Assembly: GCF_033949425.1 (NCBI RefSeq)
Contig: NZ_JAXAVX010000014.1
Location: 14,485 to 78,484 of the forward strand
DNA from: Patulibacter brassicae
GTDB lineage: Bacteria > Actinomycetota > Thermoleophilia > Solirubrobacterales > Solirubrobacteraceae
Direction of reading: 5' to 3'
DNA: 64,000 nucleotides
Shown: positions 57,733 through 64,000 of the stretch, one piece after another
Numbering within the stretch: the first letter of the stretch is position 1
How the letters are laid out: each line of letters opens with the position of its first letter
The notes under the pieces: generated by a model
The model's database searches: none
Told to the model about the DNA's origin: nothing
What the model saw: the letters and a program-made list of their open reading frames with translations, nothing else
Translations under genes and position numbers: made by a program

Positions 57733-59013
57733 GTGAGCGTCCCGACCTCCGATCCGCCGAGCCTCGACGCCCCGCCCCGGCCGGCAGCCGAGCGCCCGCG
57801 CGAGGCCTTCCGGATCGAGCGCCGCGACCCGGCTTCGCGCGCGCGTGCCGGCGTCATCGCCACCGCGCACGGCGAGATCCGCACGCCGGGGTTCGTGCCG
57901 CTGGCGACGAAGGCGACGGTGCGCGGGCTGCTGCCCGCGGAGGTCGCGGCGCTCGGCTACGACATCGTGCTGGGCAACACGTTCCACCTCATGCTCGCGC
58001 CGGGCCACGAGCTCATCCGGCGGGCGGGCGGCCTGCACCGCTTCATGGCGTGGGACGGGCCGATCATCACGGACTCCGGCGGCTTCCAGGTCTTCTCGAT
58101 GGGGCACGGGACGGTCGCCGACGAGATCAAGGGTCGCGGCGCGTCGGGTGCCGGCGGGGGCAGCGGCAGCCGCTCCCACGGCCGGATCGATCGGATCGAG
58201 GAGGAGGGCGTCGCGTTCCGCTCCTACGTCGACGGCTCGAAGCAGTTCCTCTCGCCCGAGCGGTCGATGGAGGTCCAGGCCGCGCTGGGCACCGACCTCG
58301 CGGTCGTCTTCGACGAGTGCACGCCGTTCCACGTCGACCGCGAGTACACGCAGCGATCGACGGAGCGCACCCACCGCTGGCTCGAGCGCTGCCTGACCTG
58401 GCACGAGCGGCACGCCCCCGGCTGGCAGCTCGTCTACGGCATCGTCCAGGGGGGCGTCTACGAGGACCTTCGTCACGAGGCGGCCGACCTCGTCGCGGCC
58501 TCGCGCGCCGACGCCATCGCGATCGGCGGCTCGCTCGGCAGCCACAAGGAGCAGATGTACGAGGTCGTGGACTGGACGACCTCGCGTCTCGGCGGGGCGG
58601 CCGAGCGCAAGCCGCGCCACCTGCTCGGCATCGGCGAGATCGACGACCTCGTCCGGGGCGTCGAGGTCGGGATCGACACCTTCGACTGCGCGATGCCGAC
58701 GCGGATCGGGCGCCACGGAATGGCGCTCGTGCCCGAGCCCGAGCAGCGCTGGCGCGTCGACCTGACCCAGGCCCGGTGGACCGACAGCGACGAGCCGCTC
58801 TGCGCGGGCTGCCCGTGCCCGGCCTGCGCCCAGGGCTTCACCCGCGGCTACCTGCGGTACCTCACGAAGCACCGCGAGCTGCTCGGCATGCGGCTGCTGA
58901 CCCAGCACAACCTCGCCTTCGTGGCGCGGCTCATGGCCCGCCTGCGCCAGGCGATCATCGACGGCCGCCTGGCCGAGGAGGCCGCCGCGATCCGCGGCGG
59001 CGCGATGCCCTAG
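57733..59013 (+). CDS. tgt: tRNA-guanine transglycosylase
   Basis: Tgt swaps guanine-34 of certain tRNAs for the queuine precursor preQ1. The 426 residues show TPGFVPLATKATVRGLLP, GYDIVLGNTFHLML, ITDSGGFQVFSMG with the catalytic Asp, FDECTPFHVDREYTQRS, LVYGIVQGGVYEDLR, the second catalytic region GIDTFDCAMPTRIGRHG, and the zinc site CAGCPCPACAQGFTRGY followed later by TQHNL. A Gly/Ser-rich insertion of about 20 residues (SGAGGGSGSRS) follows the first catalytic motif. GTG 57733 fits the -10 just upstream. QueA and the Que enzymes are not nearby. Confidence 0.95.
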   Translation: MSVPTSDPPSLDAPPRPAAERPREAFRIERRDPASRARAGVIATAHGEIRTPGFVPLATKATVRGLLPAEVAALGYDIVLGNTFHLMLAPGHELIRRAGGLHRFMAWDGPIITDSGGFQVFSMGHGTVADEIKGRGASGAGGGSGSRSHGRIDRIEEEGVAFRSYVDGSKQFLSPERSMEVQAALGTDLAVVFDECTPFHVDREYTQRSTERTHRWLERCLTWHERHAPGWQLVYGIVQGGVYEDLRHEAADLVAASRADAIAIGGSLGSHKEQMYEVVDWTTSRLGGAAERKPRHLLGIGEIDDLVRGVEVGIDTFDCAMPTRIGRHGMALVPEPEQRWRVDLTQARWTDSDEPLCAGCPCPACAQGFTRGYLRYLTKHRELLGMRLLTQHNLAFVARLMARLRQAIIDGRLAEEAAAIRGGAMP

Positions 59014-59030
59014 CGACGCTCGGGAGGCAT

Positions 59031-59280
59031 TCCGGGTGCCCCGAGCCGTGGGTTCCCGGTGGCTGGGGCGGGGGTCTCGACGATGCTCGGGGCGGGCCCC
59101 GGCCCCTTCCGGGTGCCCCGAGCCGTGCGTTCCCGGTGGATGGGGCGGGGGTCTCGACGATGCTCGGGGCGGGCCCCGGCCCCTTCCGGGTGCCCCGAGC
59201 CGTGCGTTCCCGGTGGCTGGGGCGGGGGTCTCGACGACGCTCGGGGTGGGCCCCGGCACCCTCTCCGGATGCCCCGGGCC
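59031..59280. repeat. Tandem array of a 77-bp repeat, three copies plus a partial
   Basis: Units starting TCCGGGTGCCCCGAGCCG lie at 59031, 59108 and 59185 (77-bp period), with a diverged partial at 59264. Each unit contains CGGGGC-GG-GCCCCG, a compact hairpin. The array fills the gap between the convergent tgt and kinase genes and is related, in opposite orientation, to the array at 63814. Confidence 0.85.
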
Positions 59281-60618
59281 TTACTTCGTGTTGTCGTCGA
59301 TGAGCTTGTTGAACTCGTCGACGACCTGCTGGACGTTGTCGCCGACCACGCGGTCCAGCCGCGGCGCGATCTCCTGCCCGACGACGTAGTAGATGGCGCC
59401 GCCGACGATGGCGGCCAGCAGGACGACGATGAGCAGGGCGCGGACGAGTCGCCCGAGGCAGCCGCGCTGCCGCGGCGCCCGCGCCGGCTGCTGCTGGGCG
59501 CGGGGGTCGATCCACCCGCCGGCGGGCTCTCGCCGCGGCTCCTCGCGGACCGGCGCTCGCCGCGGCTCGCGGGCGGTGCGGCGCGGTGCGGCGGGCTGCT
59601 CGTCGGTGCCGGAGCTGCGGCGGCCGCCGGGCCCGGGCTGGAGCAGCGTGCGGTCGCCGGCGTCCTCGTCCTCGCCGTCGAAGGGCGGGTCGAAGTCGCG
59701 GGCGATCGAGGCGATCTGGTCGCGGCCGACGATCGCGGTCGCGCCGGTCCCGGGATCCACGACGCGGGTGCGGTCCTCGAGGTCGGCGCCGTTGCCGGCC
59801 GCGCCGTCGTCGAGGGCCTGGGCGTAGGCGTCGGCGCTCGCGTAGCGCATGCCCGGGTCGAGGCTCAGCGCCCGGTCGACGACGAGGCCGAGCTCCGGCG
59901 GCACCTCGGCGTTCAGCTGGTCCAGGAGCGGCGGCGCCTCGCGCTGCTGCTTCAGCGCGAGCTCGGCGAGCGAGTCCGCCTCGTACGGCAGCCGCGCCGC
60001 GAGCATCTGGTACGTCACGACGCCGAGCGCGTAGATGTCCGACGCGGGGCCGAGCTCGCCGCCGGTCGCCTGCTCGGGAGCGAGGTAGCTCGCGGTGCCG
60101 ACGACCGAGCCGATCTGCGTGATCGAGGACTCCTCGGCCATCGCCTTCGCGATCCCGAAGTCGGCGATCTTCACCGTGCCGTCGTCCGAGAGCAGGATGT
60201 TGCCCGGCTTCACGTCGCGGTGGATGACGCCGTTGCGGTGGGCGTAGTCCAGCCCGCGCGCCGCCTGGCCGACGATCGACACCGTCTCGGGCACCGAGAG
60301 GTAGCCCCGGTCGCGCAGGAGCTCGGCCCCGGACTGGCCGCGAACCGCCTCCATGACGATGAAGTAGCGGTGCGAGTCGTCGTCGAAGCCGAAGTCGAAG
60401 ACCTGGACGATGTTGTTGTGGACGAGCCGCGCGGCGGACAGCGCCTCGCGCCGGAAGCGGCTGACGAACTGCCGGTCGTCGGCGAGGTGCTCGGCGAGGA
60501 GCTTCACCGCGACGTGGCGCTCGAGCCGCCGGTCGAACGCGAGCCGGACGGTCGACATGCCGCCGCTCCCGAGCCGGTCGCCCAGCTCGTAGCGGCCCAC
60601 GAGGAGATCGCCGCTCAC
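59281..60618 (-). CDS. Membrane-anchored Ser/Thr protein kinase (PknB-like)
   Basis: The 445 residues hold a kinase domain at about 8-270: LGDRLGSGGMSTVRLAFD (Gly loop), HVAVKLLAEHL (catalytic Lys), GVIHRDVKPGNILLSDDG, KIADFGIAKAM, and GTASYLAPEQATGGELGP with SDIYALGVVTYQML. A disordered Arg/Pro-rich juxtamembrane stretch follows. Then comes one membrane helix (RALLIVVLLAAIVGGAIYYVV, about 398-418) and a short outside tail of about 27 residues without PASTA repeats. The extracellular sensor is therefore minimal. GTG 60618 overlaps the stop of the upstream lipoprotein gene (GTGA), so the lipoprotein may be its partner. Confidence 0.93.
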   Translation of the reverse strand: MSGDLLVGRYELGDRLGSGGMSTVRLAFDRRLERHVAVKLLAEHLADDRQFVSRFRREALSAARLVHNNIVQVFDFGFDDDSHRYFIVMEAVRGQSGAELLRDRGYLSVPETVSIVGQAARGLDYAHRNGVIHRDVKPGNILLSDDGTVKIADFGIAKAMAEESSITQIGSVVGTASYLAPEQATGGELGPASDIYALGVVTYQMLAARLPYEADSLAELALKQQREAPPLLDQLNAEVPPELGLVVDRALSLDPGMRYASADAYAQALDDGAAGNGADLEDRTRVVDPGTGATAIVGRDQIASIARDFDPPFDGEDEDAGDRTLLQPGPGGRRSSGTDEQPAAPRRTAREPRRAPVREEPRREPAGGWIDPRAQQQPARAPRQRGCLGRLVRALLIVVLLAAIVGGAIYYVVGQEIAPRLDRVVGDNVQQVVDEFNKLIDDNTK

Positions 60619-61235
60619 GGCTGCCCTCGGTACTGGCGGCGCAGCTCGCGGAGCGCCTCGCGCATGCGGCGCTCCTGCTCGCGGCCGCGCTGACGCCACT
60701 CCTGCATGCCGCGCGGGATCGCGCCGCTGCCCGGGTCGACCGCGCCCGGATCGACGCCGCCGGAGCCGTCCTCGTCGCCGTCGCCGGTCCCGTCGCCGTC
60801 GCCCGGGTCGGTCCCGGGGTCGGGACCGGTGGGCTGCTCCGGGGTGCTCGTGCTCGGATCGGGCGTCGTCGGCTCGGGCTCGGTCGTCGTCGTGGTCGGC
60901 GTCTCGGTGGTGGTCGTCGTCGTGTCGGTCGTCGTCGTGGCCTCCGCGCACTCCGACTCGACCGTCGAGCGCAGCCGCGAGAAGGCGTCGCGCAGGTGCG
61001 AGACGAGCTGCTCGTCGACGTCGCCCGGCAGGTCCTCGACCTTGCGCGCGCCGTCGGAGACGGCCGCGGTCGCGTCGTCGCAGCGCTGCTCGGCGACGGC
61101 GGTGGAGATCGTCCGCAGCTCGCGCTTGAGCTCGTCGGCGCTCGAGGCGTCGAGCAGGTCCGACGACTGGCCGCACCCGGCGAGGGCCGAGGCGGTCACG
61201 AGCAGCAGGGCGATGCGGGTGGACGGGAGACGCAT
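60615..61235 (-). CDS. Lipoprotein with Thr/Pro-rich linker
   Basis: The 206 residues begin with a lipoprotein signal (RIALLLVTASALAGCGQSS, lipidated Cys near residue 21). A helical domain follows at about 30-100 with two Cys (EQRCDDATAAV and VESECAEA), which may form a disulfide. A long Thr/Pro linker, then a Gly/Asp-rich stretch and a basic helical tail (EWRQRGREQERRMREALREL) complete it. No family is recognised. It is coupled by a GTGA overlap to the kinase gene, so it may act as the kinase's outside sensor or as a substrate. Confidence 0.8.
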   Translation of the reverse strand: MRLPSTRIALLLVTASALAGCGQSSDLLDASSADELKRELRTISTAVAEQRCDDATAAVSDGARKVEDLPGDVDEQLVSHLRDAFSRLRSTVESECAEATTTTDTTTTTTETPTTTTTEPEPTTPDPSTSTPEQPTGPDPGTDPGDGDGTGDGDEDGSGGVDPGAVDPGSGAIPRGMQEWRQRGREQERRMREALRELRRQYRGQP

Positions 61236-61260
61236 GGGGGATCGCGCGATCCGATGGAGG

Positions 61261-61992
61261 CTACCGGCCGAGGGGCAGGCGATCCGCCAGCGAGGCGGGC
61301 AGCCCAGCGTCGCGGATGGCGCGCGCGGCGCCCTCGACGTCGTACGGGACGCGACGCCAGGCGAGCCGTCCCTCGAACGGGTCGAGCTCCAGCCAGGCGG
61401 CGCGCGGGTCCTGGTCCCGGGGCTGGCCGACGCTGCCGGGGTTCAGGATCCAGCGGCGGGCGCCGATCAGCAGCTCGTCGCCGTCGGCGCGCTGCTCGAG
61501 CTCGACGGGGTCGCGGCCGGCCTTCGCGCACGAGAGCGCCACGTGGCTGTGGCCGACGAGGGCGATCTGCTCATCGAAGGCCTGCAGCGACGCCTCGGCC
61601 ACCGAGGGGCTCAGGACGTACTCCCAGACCGGGTGGCGCGGGCTGCCGTGAGCCAGCGCGCACCCGTGCGCGGCACCGTCCGGCGCGAGGCCGCCCAGCC
61701 AGGCGCGGTGCTCCGGCTGCAGCTCGCCGGCCGTCCAGGCCGCGGCGGCGGCGGCGTCCGGGCTGAACTGCTCGCTCGAGAGCGCGCCGATCGCGACGAG
61801 GTCGTGGTTGCCGACGAGGCAGACCCGGGCGACCTCGCGGATCGCGGCGCAGCAGCCGTTCGGGTCGGCGCCGTAGCCGACGATGTCGCCGAGGCACCAG
61901 ATCTCCTCGCATCCGCGGTCGTCGACGTCGGCCAGGACGGCGTCGAGCGCGTGGCGGTTGCCGTGGATGTCGGAGAGGACCGCGACGTGCAT
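61261..61992 (-). CDS. Calcineurin-type metallophosphoesterase
   Basis: This 243-residue enzyme belongs to the YfcE/MJ0936-like phosphodiesterases. All metal-binding motifs are present: VAVLSDIHGNRHALDAVL (D-x-H), IWCLGDIVGYGADP (G-D), VGNHDLVAIG (G-N-H-D), CALAHGSPRHPVWEYV, and LVGHSHVALSC (G-H-x-H). RWILNPGSVGQPRDQ is the typical end of the fold. The substrate is unknown. The ATG at 61992 directly precedes the first motif. It is divergent from the M48 protease gene only 10 nt away. Confidence 0.88.
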   Translation of the reverse strand: MHVAVLSDIHGNRHALDAVLADVDDRGCEEIWCLGDIVGYGADPNGCCAAIREVARVCLVGNHDLVAIGALSSEQFSPDAAAAAAWTAGELQPEHRAWLGGLAPDGAAHGCALAHGSPRHPVWEYVLSPSVAEASLQAFDEQIALVGHSHVALSCAKAGRDPVELEQRADGDELLIGARRWILNPGSVGQPRDQDPRAAWLELDPFEGRLAWRRVPYDVEGAARAIRDAGLPASLADRLPLGR

Positions 61993-62002
61993 ACTCAAGT
62001 GG

Positions 62003-63388
62003 ATGGTGCGTGCCCAGAGGCCGCTCGTCGCCGCCGTGGCGACCGTGGCCGCCGCCCGGATCGCGACGACCGCGCTGCGTCCCCGCTCGCCGGTGCCCAC
62101 GCCACCGCGCGGTGCTCGGCCCGGCGCCGGACGGGGCGCGATCGAGGCGGAATCGTACTTCACCGCCGATCAGCTGCACCGCGTGCGCCGCTACCGGCGC
62201 CCGCAGGCGCTGCTCGGGGCGGGCGAGACGGCGCTCCAGCTCGCGGTGCTCTGGCGGCTGGCCCGCCGGCGTCCCGCGGCCCCCGCGACGACCGTCGCGC
62301 CGGGGGAGGACGCCGCGCCGCCCGTGCGCGCGCCGTCGGTCGCCGAGCGCCATCCGGTGCTCGCCGGGGCGCTCGCGGGTGCCACGACGCTGCTCGCCAC
62401 CGGTGCGGCGCCGCTGCCGCTCGCGGCGCTGGCGCGACACCGGGCGGTCCGCGCGGGGCTGGCGACGGGCACCTGGCGGCTCTGGGCGACCGACCTCGCG
62501 CGCGCCGCGGCGCTGGAGGCCGCCGCCGGCGCGGCTCTCGGCGCCGGGACCGTGGCGCTCGTGCGTCGCGATCCCACGGGATGGTGGCGGCCGGCGGCCG
62601 GCGTCGGCGTGGGCGCCTCCGCGGCGCTGACCTTCGCCGCCCCGCTGCTCATCGAGCCCCTCTTCAGCCGCAGCCGGCCCGTCGAGGACGAGGAGCTCGT
62701 CGCCGACCTGCGCGCGATCGCCGGCCGCGCGGGCGTCCGGCTGCGAGCGGTGCTCGTCTCCGATGCGAGCCGTCGCACGACCGCGGTCAACGCGTACGTC
62801 AGCGGCTTCGGCCGCTCGCGGCGGGTCGTGTTCTGGGACACGCTGCTCGAGGGCTTCGGCGCCCGGGAGACGCGGATGGTCGTCGCCCACGAGCTCTCCC
62901 ACGTCGTGCACCGCGACGTGCCGCGCAGCCTCGTCTTCCTCGCGCTCGTCGCGGCGCCCGCGGCGGCGGCGACCGCCGCGCTCGCCGAGCTGCTCACCCC
63001 GGACGGCGCCGGAGCCCCCGGGCGCACCCGCAGCGGCGACCCGCTGCCGGTCTCGGTCCCCGCGGTGCTCCTGGCCGGCGCCGCCGCCGGGCTGCTGCCC
63101 GCGACCGAGATGGCCCGCCTGTCCCGGGCGATCGAGCGGCGCGCCGACGCCGAGGCGCTGGGCTGGACGGGCGATCCGGGGGCGCTGATCGGGTTCTTCC
63201 AGCGGATCGCGGTGACGAACGTCGGCGATCCGGACCCGCGCGGGGTGGGCCGGTTGCTGCACGATCTGCTCGGCACCCACCCGACCGTCCTCGAGCGGAT
63301 CGGCGCCGCCGTCGCCCACGCGGACGCGCACGGGATCGCCCTGCCGCCCGCCGCGCCCGTCGTCGCGCTGCCCGCCGGCGCGGACTGA
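62003..63388 (+). CDS. M48-family zinc metalloprotease (Ste24/HtpX-like)
   Basis: The 461 residues hold several N-terminal membrane helices (about 70-210). A zinc protease domain follows: MVVAHELSHVVHRDVPRSLV with the H-E-x-x-H site, and IERRADAEALGWTGDPGAL with the third ligand Glu in the D-x-x-A-x-x-x-x-x-G region. EPLFSRSRPVEDEELVADLR and NAYVSGFGRSRRVVFWDTLL match Ste24-type CAAX proteases. It probably trims membrane proteins or peptides. It is close to rlmH (2 nt) and likely co-transcribed. The start is ATG 62003 or GTG 62006. Confidence 0.9.
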   Translation: MVRAQRPLVAAVATVAAARIATTALRPRSPVPTPPRGARPGAGRGAIEAESYFTADQLHRVRRYRRPQALLGAGETALQLAVLWRLARRRPAAPATTVAPGEDAAPPVRAPSVAERHPVLAGALAGATTLLATGAAPLPLAALARHRAVRAGLATGTWRLWATDLARAAALEAAAGAALGAGTVALVRRDPTGWWRPAAGVGVGASAALTFAAPLLIEPLFSRSRPVEDEELVADLRAIAGRAGVRLRAVLVSDASRRTTAVNAYVSGFGRSRRVVFWDTLLEGFGARETRMVVAHELSHVVHRDVPRSLVFLALVAAPAAAATAALAELLTPDGAGAPGRTRSGDPLPVSVPAVLLAGAAAGLLPATEMARLSRAIERRADAEALGWTGDPGALIGFFQRIAVTNVGDPDPRGVGRLLHDLLGTHPTVLERIGAAVAHADAHGIALPPAAPVVALPAGAD

Positions 63389-63390
63389 GC

Positions 63391-63807
63391 GTGCGGGTCA
63401 CGGTCATCGCCGTCGGCCGCGTCCGGCCGCCGTTCGTCGACGACGTCGCGCACTACGAGAAGCTGCTGCGGCCCTACGTGAAGCTCGACGTGATCGAGCT
63501 GCGCGACGACGCGACCGCCGAGCAGGTCGCGCGCCGGGTCCCGGATCGGGCGCACTGCGTGCTCTTGGCGATCGAGGCGCCGGCGCGCGACAGCGTCGCG
63601 CAGGCGACGTGGCTCGAGGAGCGTCGCGCGAGCGGCCGCGACCTGTGCTTCGTCATCGGCGGCGCCGACGGCCTGGACCTCGACCGCGCCGACGAGCGCG
63701 TCTCCTTCGGTCCGGTGACGCTGCCCCACCAGCTCGCCCGGGTCGTCGTCCTGGAGCAGCTCTACCGCGCCCACCGCATCCTCCGCAACGAGCCGTACCA
63801 CCACTAG
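63391..63807 (+). CDS. rlmH: 23S rRNA pseudouridine-1915 N3-methyltransferase
   Basis: RlmH methylates pseudouridine 1915 in helix 69 of 23S rRNA, using S-adenosylmethionine. The 138 residues begin VTVIAVGRVRPPFVDDVAHY and show DLCFVIGGADGLDLDRA, the SPOUT knot with G-G-x-x-G. The end is FGPVTLPHQLARVVVLEQLY with RAHRILRNEPYHH, the highly conserved RlmH C-terminus. The GTG start follows the M48 stop by 2 nt. A 78-bp repeat array begins 6 nt after its stop. Confidence 0.95.
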   Translation: MRVTVIAVGRVRPPFVDDVAHYEKLLRPYVKLDVIELRDDATAEQVARRVPDRAHCVLLAIEAPARDSVAQATWLEERRASGRDLCFVIGGADGLDLDRADERVSFGPVTLPHQLARVVVLEQLYRAHRILRNEPYHH

Positions 63808-63813
63808 GGGAGA

Positions 63814-64000
63814 GGGACCGGGGCCCGCCCCGAGCATCGTCGAGGCGACCGCCTCAGCCATCGGGATCGGCGCGGCTAGGGGCACCCGGGAGGGACCGGG
63901 GCCCGCCCCGAGCATCGTCGAGGCGACCGCCTCAGCCATCGGGATCGGCGCGGCTAGGGGCACCCGGGAGGGACCGGGGCCCGCCCCGAGCATCGTCGAG
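63814..64000. repeat. Tandem array of a 78-bp repeat, two copies plus a partial at the window edge
   Basis: Units starting GGGACCGGGGCCCGCCCCGA lie at 63814, 63892 and 63970 with a 78-bp period, and the array runs off the window. The reverse complement matches the 77-bp unit at 59031 over essentially its whole length, including a shared exact block of 27 bp. The copies within the array appear identical. Confidence 0.85.

Noticed and set aside
59031..59280. CRISPR array
   Set aside because: Units are contiguous 77-bp direct repeats without unique spacers and no cas genes are near.
63814..64000. A 26-residue peptide repeat encoded in reverse by the 78-bp array
   Set aside because: The homologous 77-bp array elsewhere breaks frame at every unit, so selection is not for a peptide; treated as a DNA or RNA element.

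Overview
The window is very GC-rich (well over 70% by eye) bacterial chromosome with almost continuous coding. The gene content points to an actinobacterium, most likely of the Thermoleophilia/Solirubrobacterales type (Patulibacter- or Conexibacter-like). Pointers are a two-module fatty acyl-CoA reductase, a deazaflavin (F420)-dependent nitroreductase-family protein, YbdK, RtcB, CHAD proteins, HtaA heme-binding domains and 11-bp TTCAC-type Pho boxes. The taxon is inferred from gene types, not from a marker. No rRNA, tRNA, CRISPR array or intact insertion sequence was seen.

Layout. 1-2790: a regulator tail, an acetyltransferase and a two-gene ABC exporter. 2852-6173: two polyphosphate-binding CHAD proteins and polyphosphate kinase. 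6278-15843: mixed metabolism (TetR regulator, acyl-CoA reductase, enoyl-CoA hydratase, acetyltransferase, SDR, glyoxalase-fold protein, rhomboid, YbdK, RtcB). 15844-19575: an atypical stretch with a small ORF, a coiled-coil protein with a homing-endonuclease-associated repeat, an AT-rich patch and an AAA ATPase of mobile character. 19576-25670: nitroreductase, ABC-F protein, a three-gene extracytosolic flavinylation operon, and PabB. 25943-29332: a large secreted HtaA/Ig-like protein. 29394-37863: a glycan locus (GH31, PHP-glycosyltransferase fusion, second glycosyltransferase, deacetylase-like protein, second glycosidase). 37850-45386: phosphate locus (DUF47, receiver-less PhoB-like regulator, pstS, fused pstC-pstA, pstB, phoU, full response regulator). 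45458-48062: TadE-like proteins with a VanY/lytic-transglycosylase fusion. 48211-55367: uvrC and the gap-pgk-tpiA-gpmI glycolytic block. 55603-63807: WrbA/MarR pair, Hsp20, Tgt, Ser/Thr kinase with lipoprotein, phosphoesterase, M48 protease and RlmH. Two arrays of a related 77/78-bp repeat lie at 59031-59280 and from 63814 to the window end.

How the parts connect. The strongest signal is regulatory. Five promoters (ppk, the GH31 gene, the PHP-glycosyltransferase gene, the receiver-less regulator and pstS) carry two to four TTCAC-like pentamers spaced exactly 11 bp. In each the last pentamer starts exactly 26 bp before a NANNNT -10 hexamer. This ties polyphosphate synthesis, phosphate uptake and the whole glycan locus into one predicted phosphate-starvation regulon. 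A plausible purpose is replacing phosphate-containing envelope polymers or lipids with phosphate-free glycans.

A second general signal is that about twenty genes have a NANNNT hexamer ending only 5-13 nt before the start codon, as expected of leaderless mRNAs. The gap and hsp20 genes instead have clear leaders with Shine-Dalgarno sites. A third is the operon 24456-22284, where a one-TM protein carries an ApbE flavinylation motif next to ApbE and a di-heme ferric-reductase-like membrane protein.
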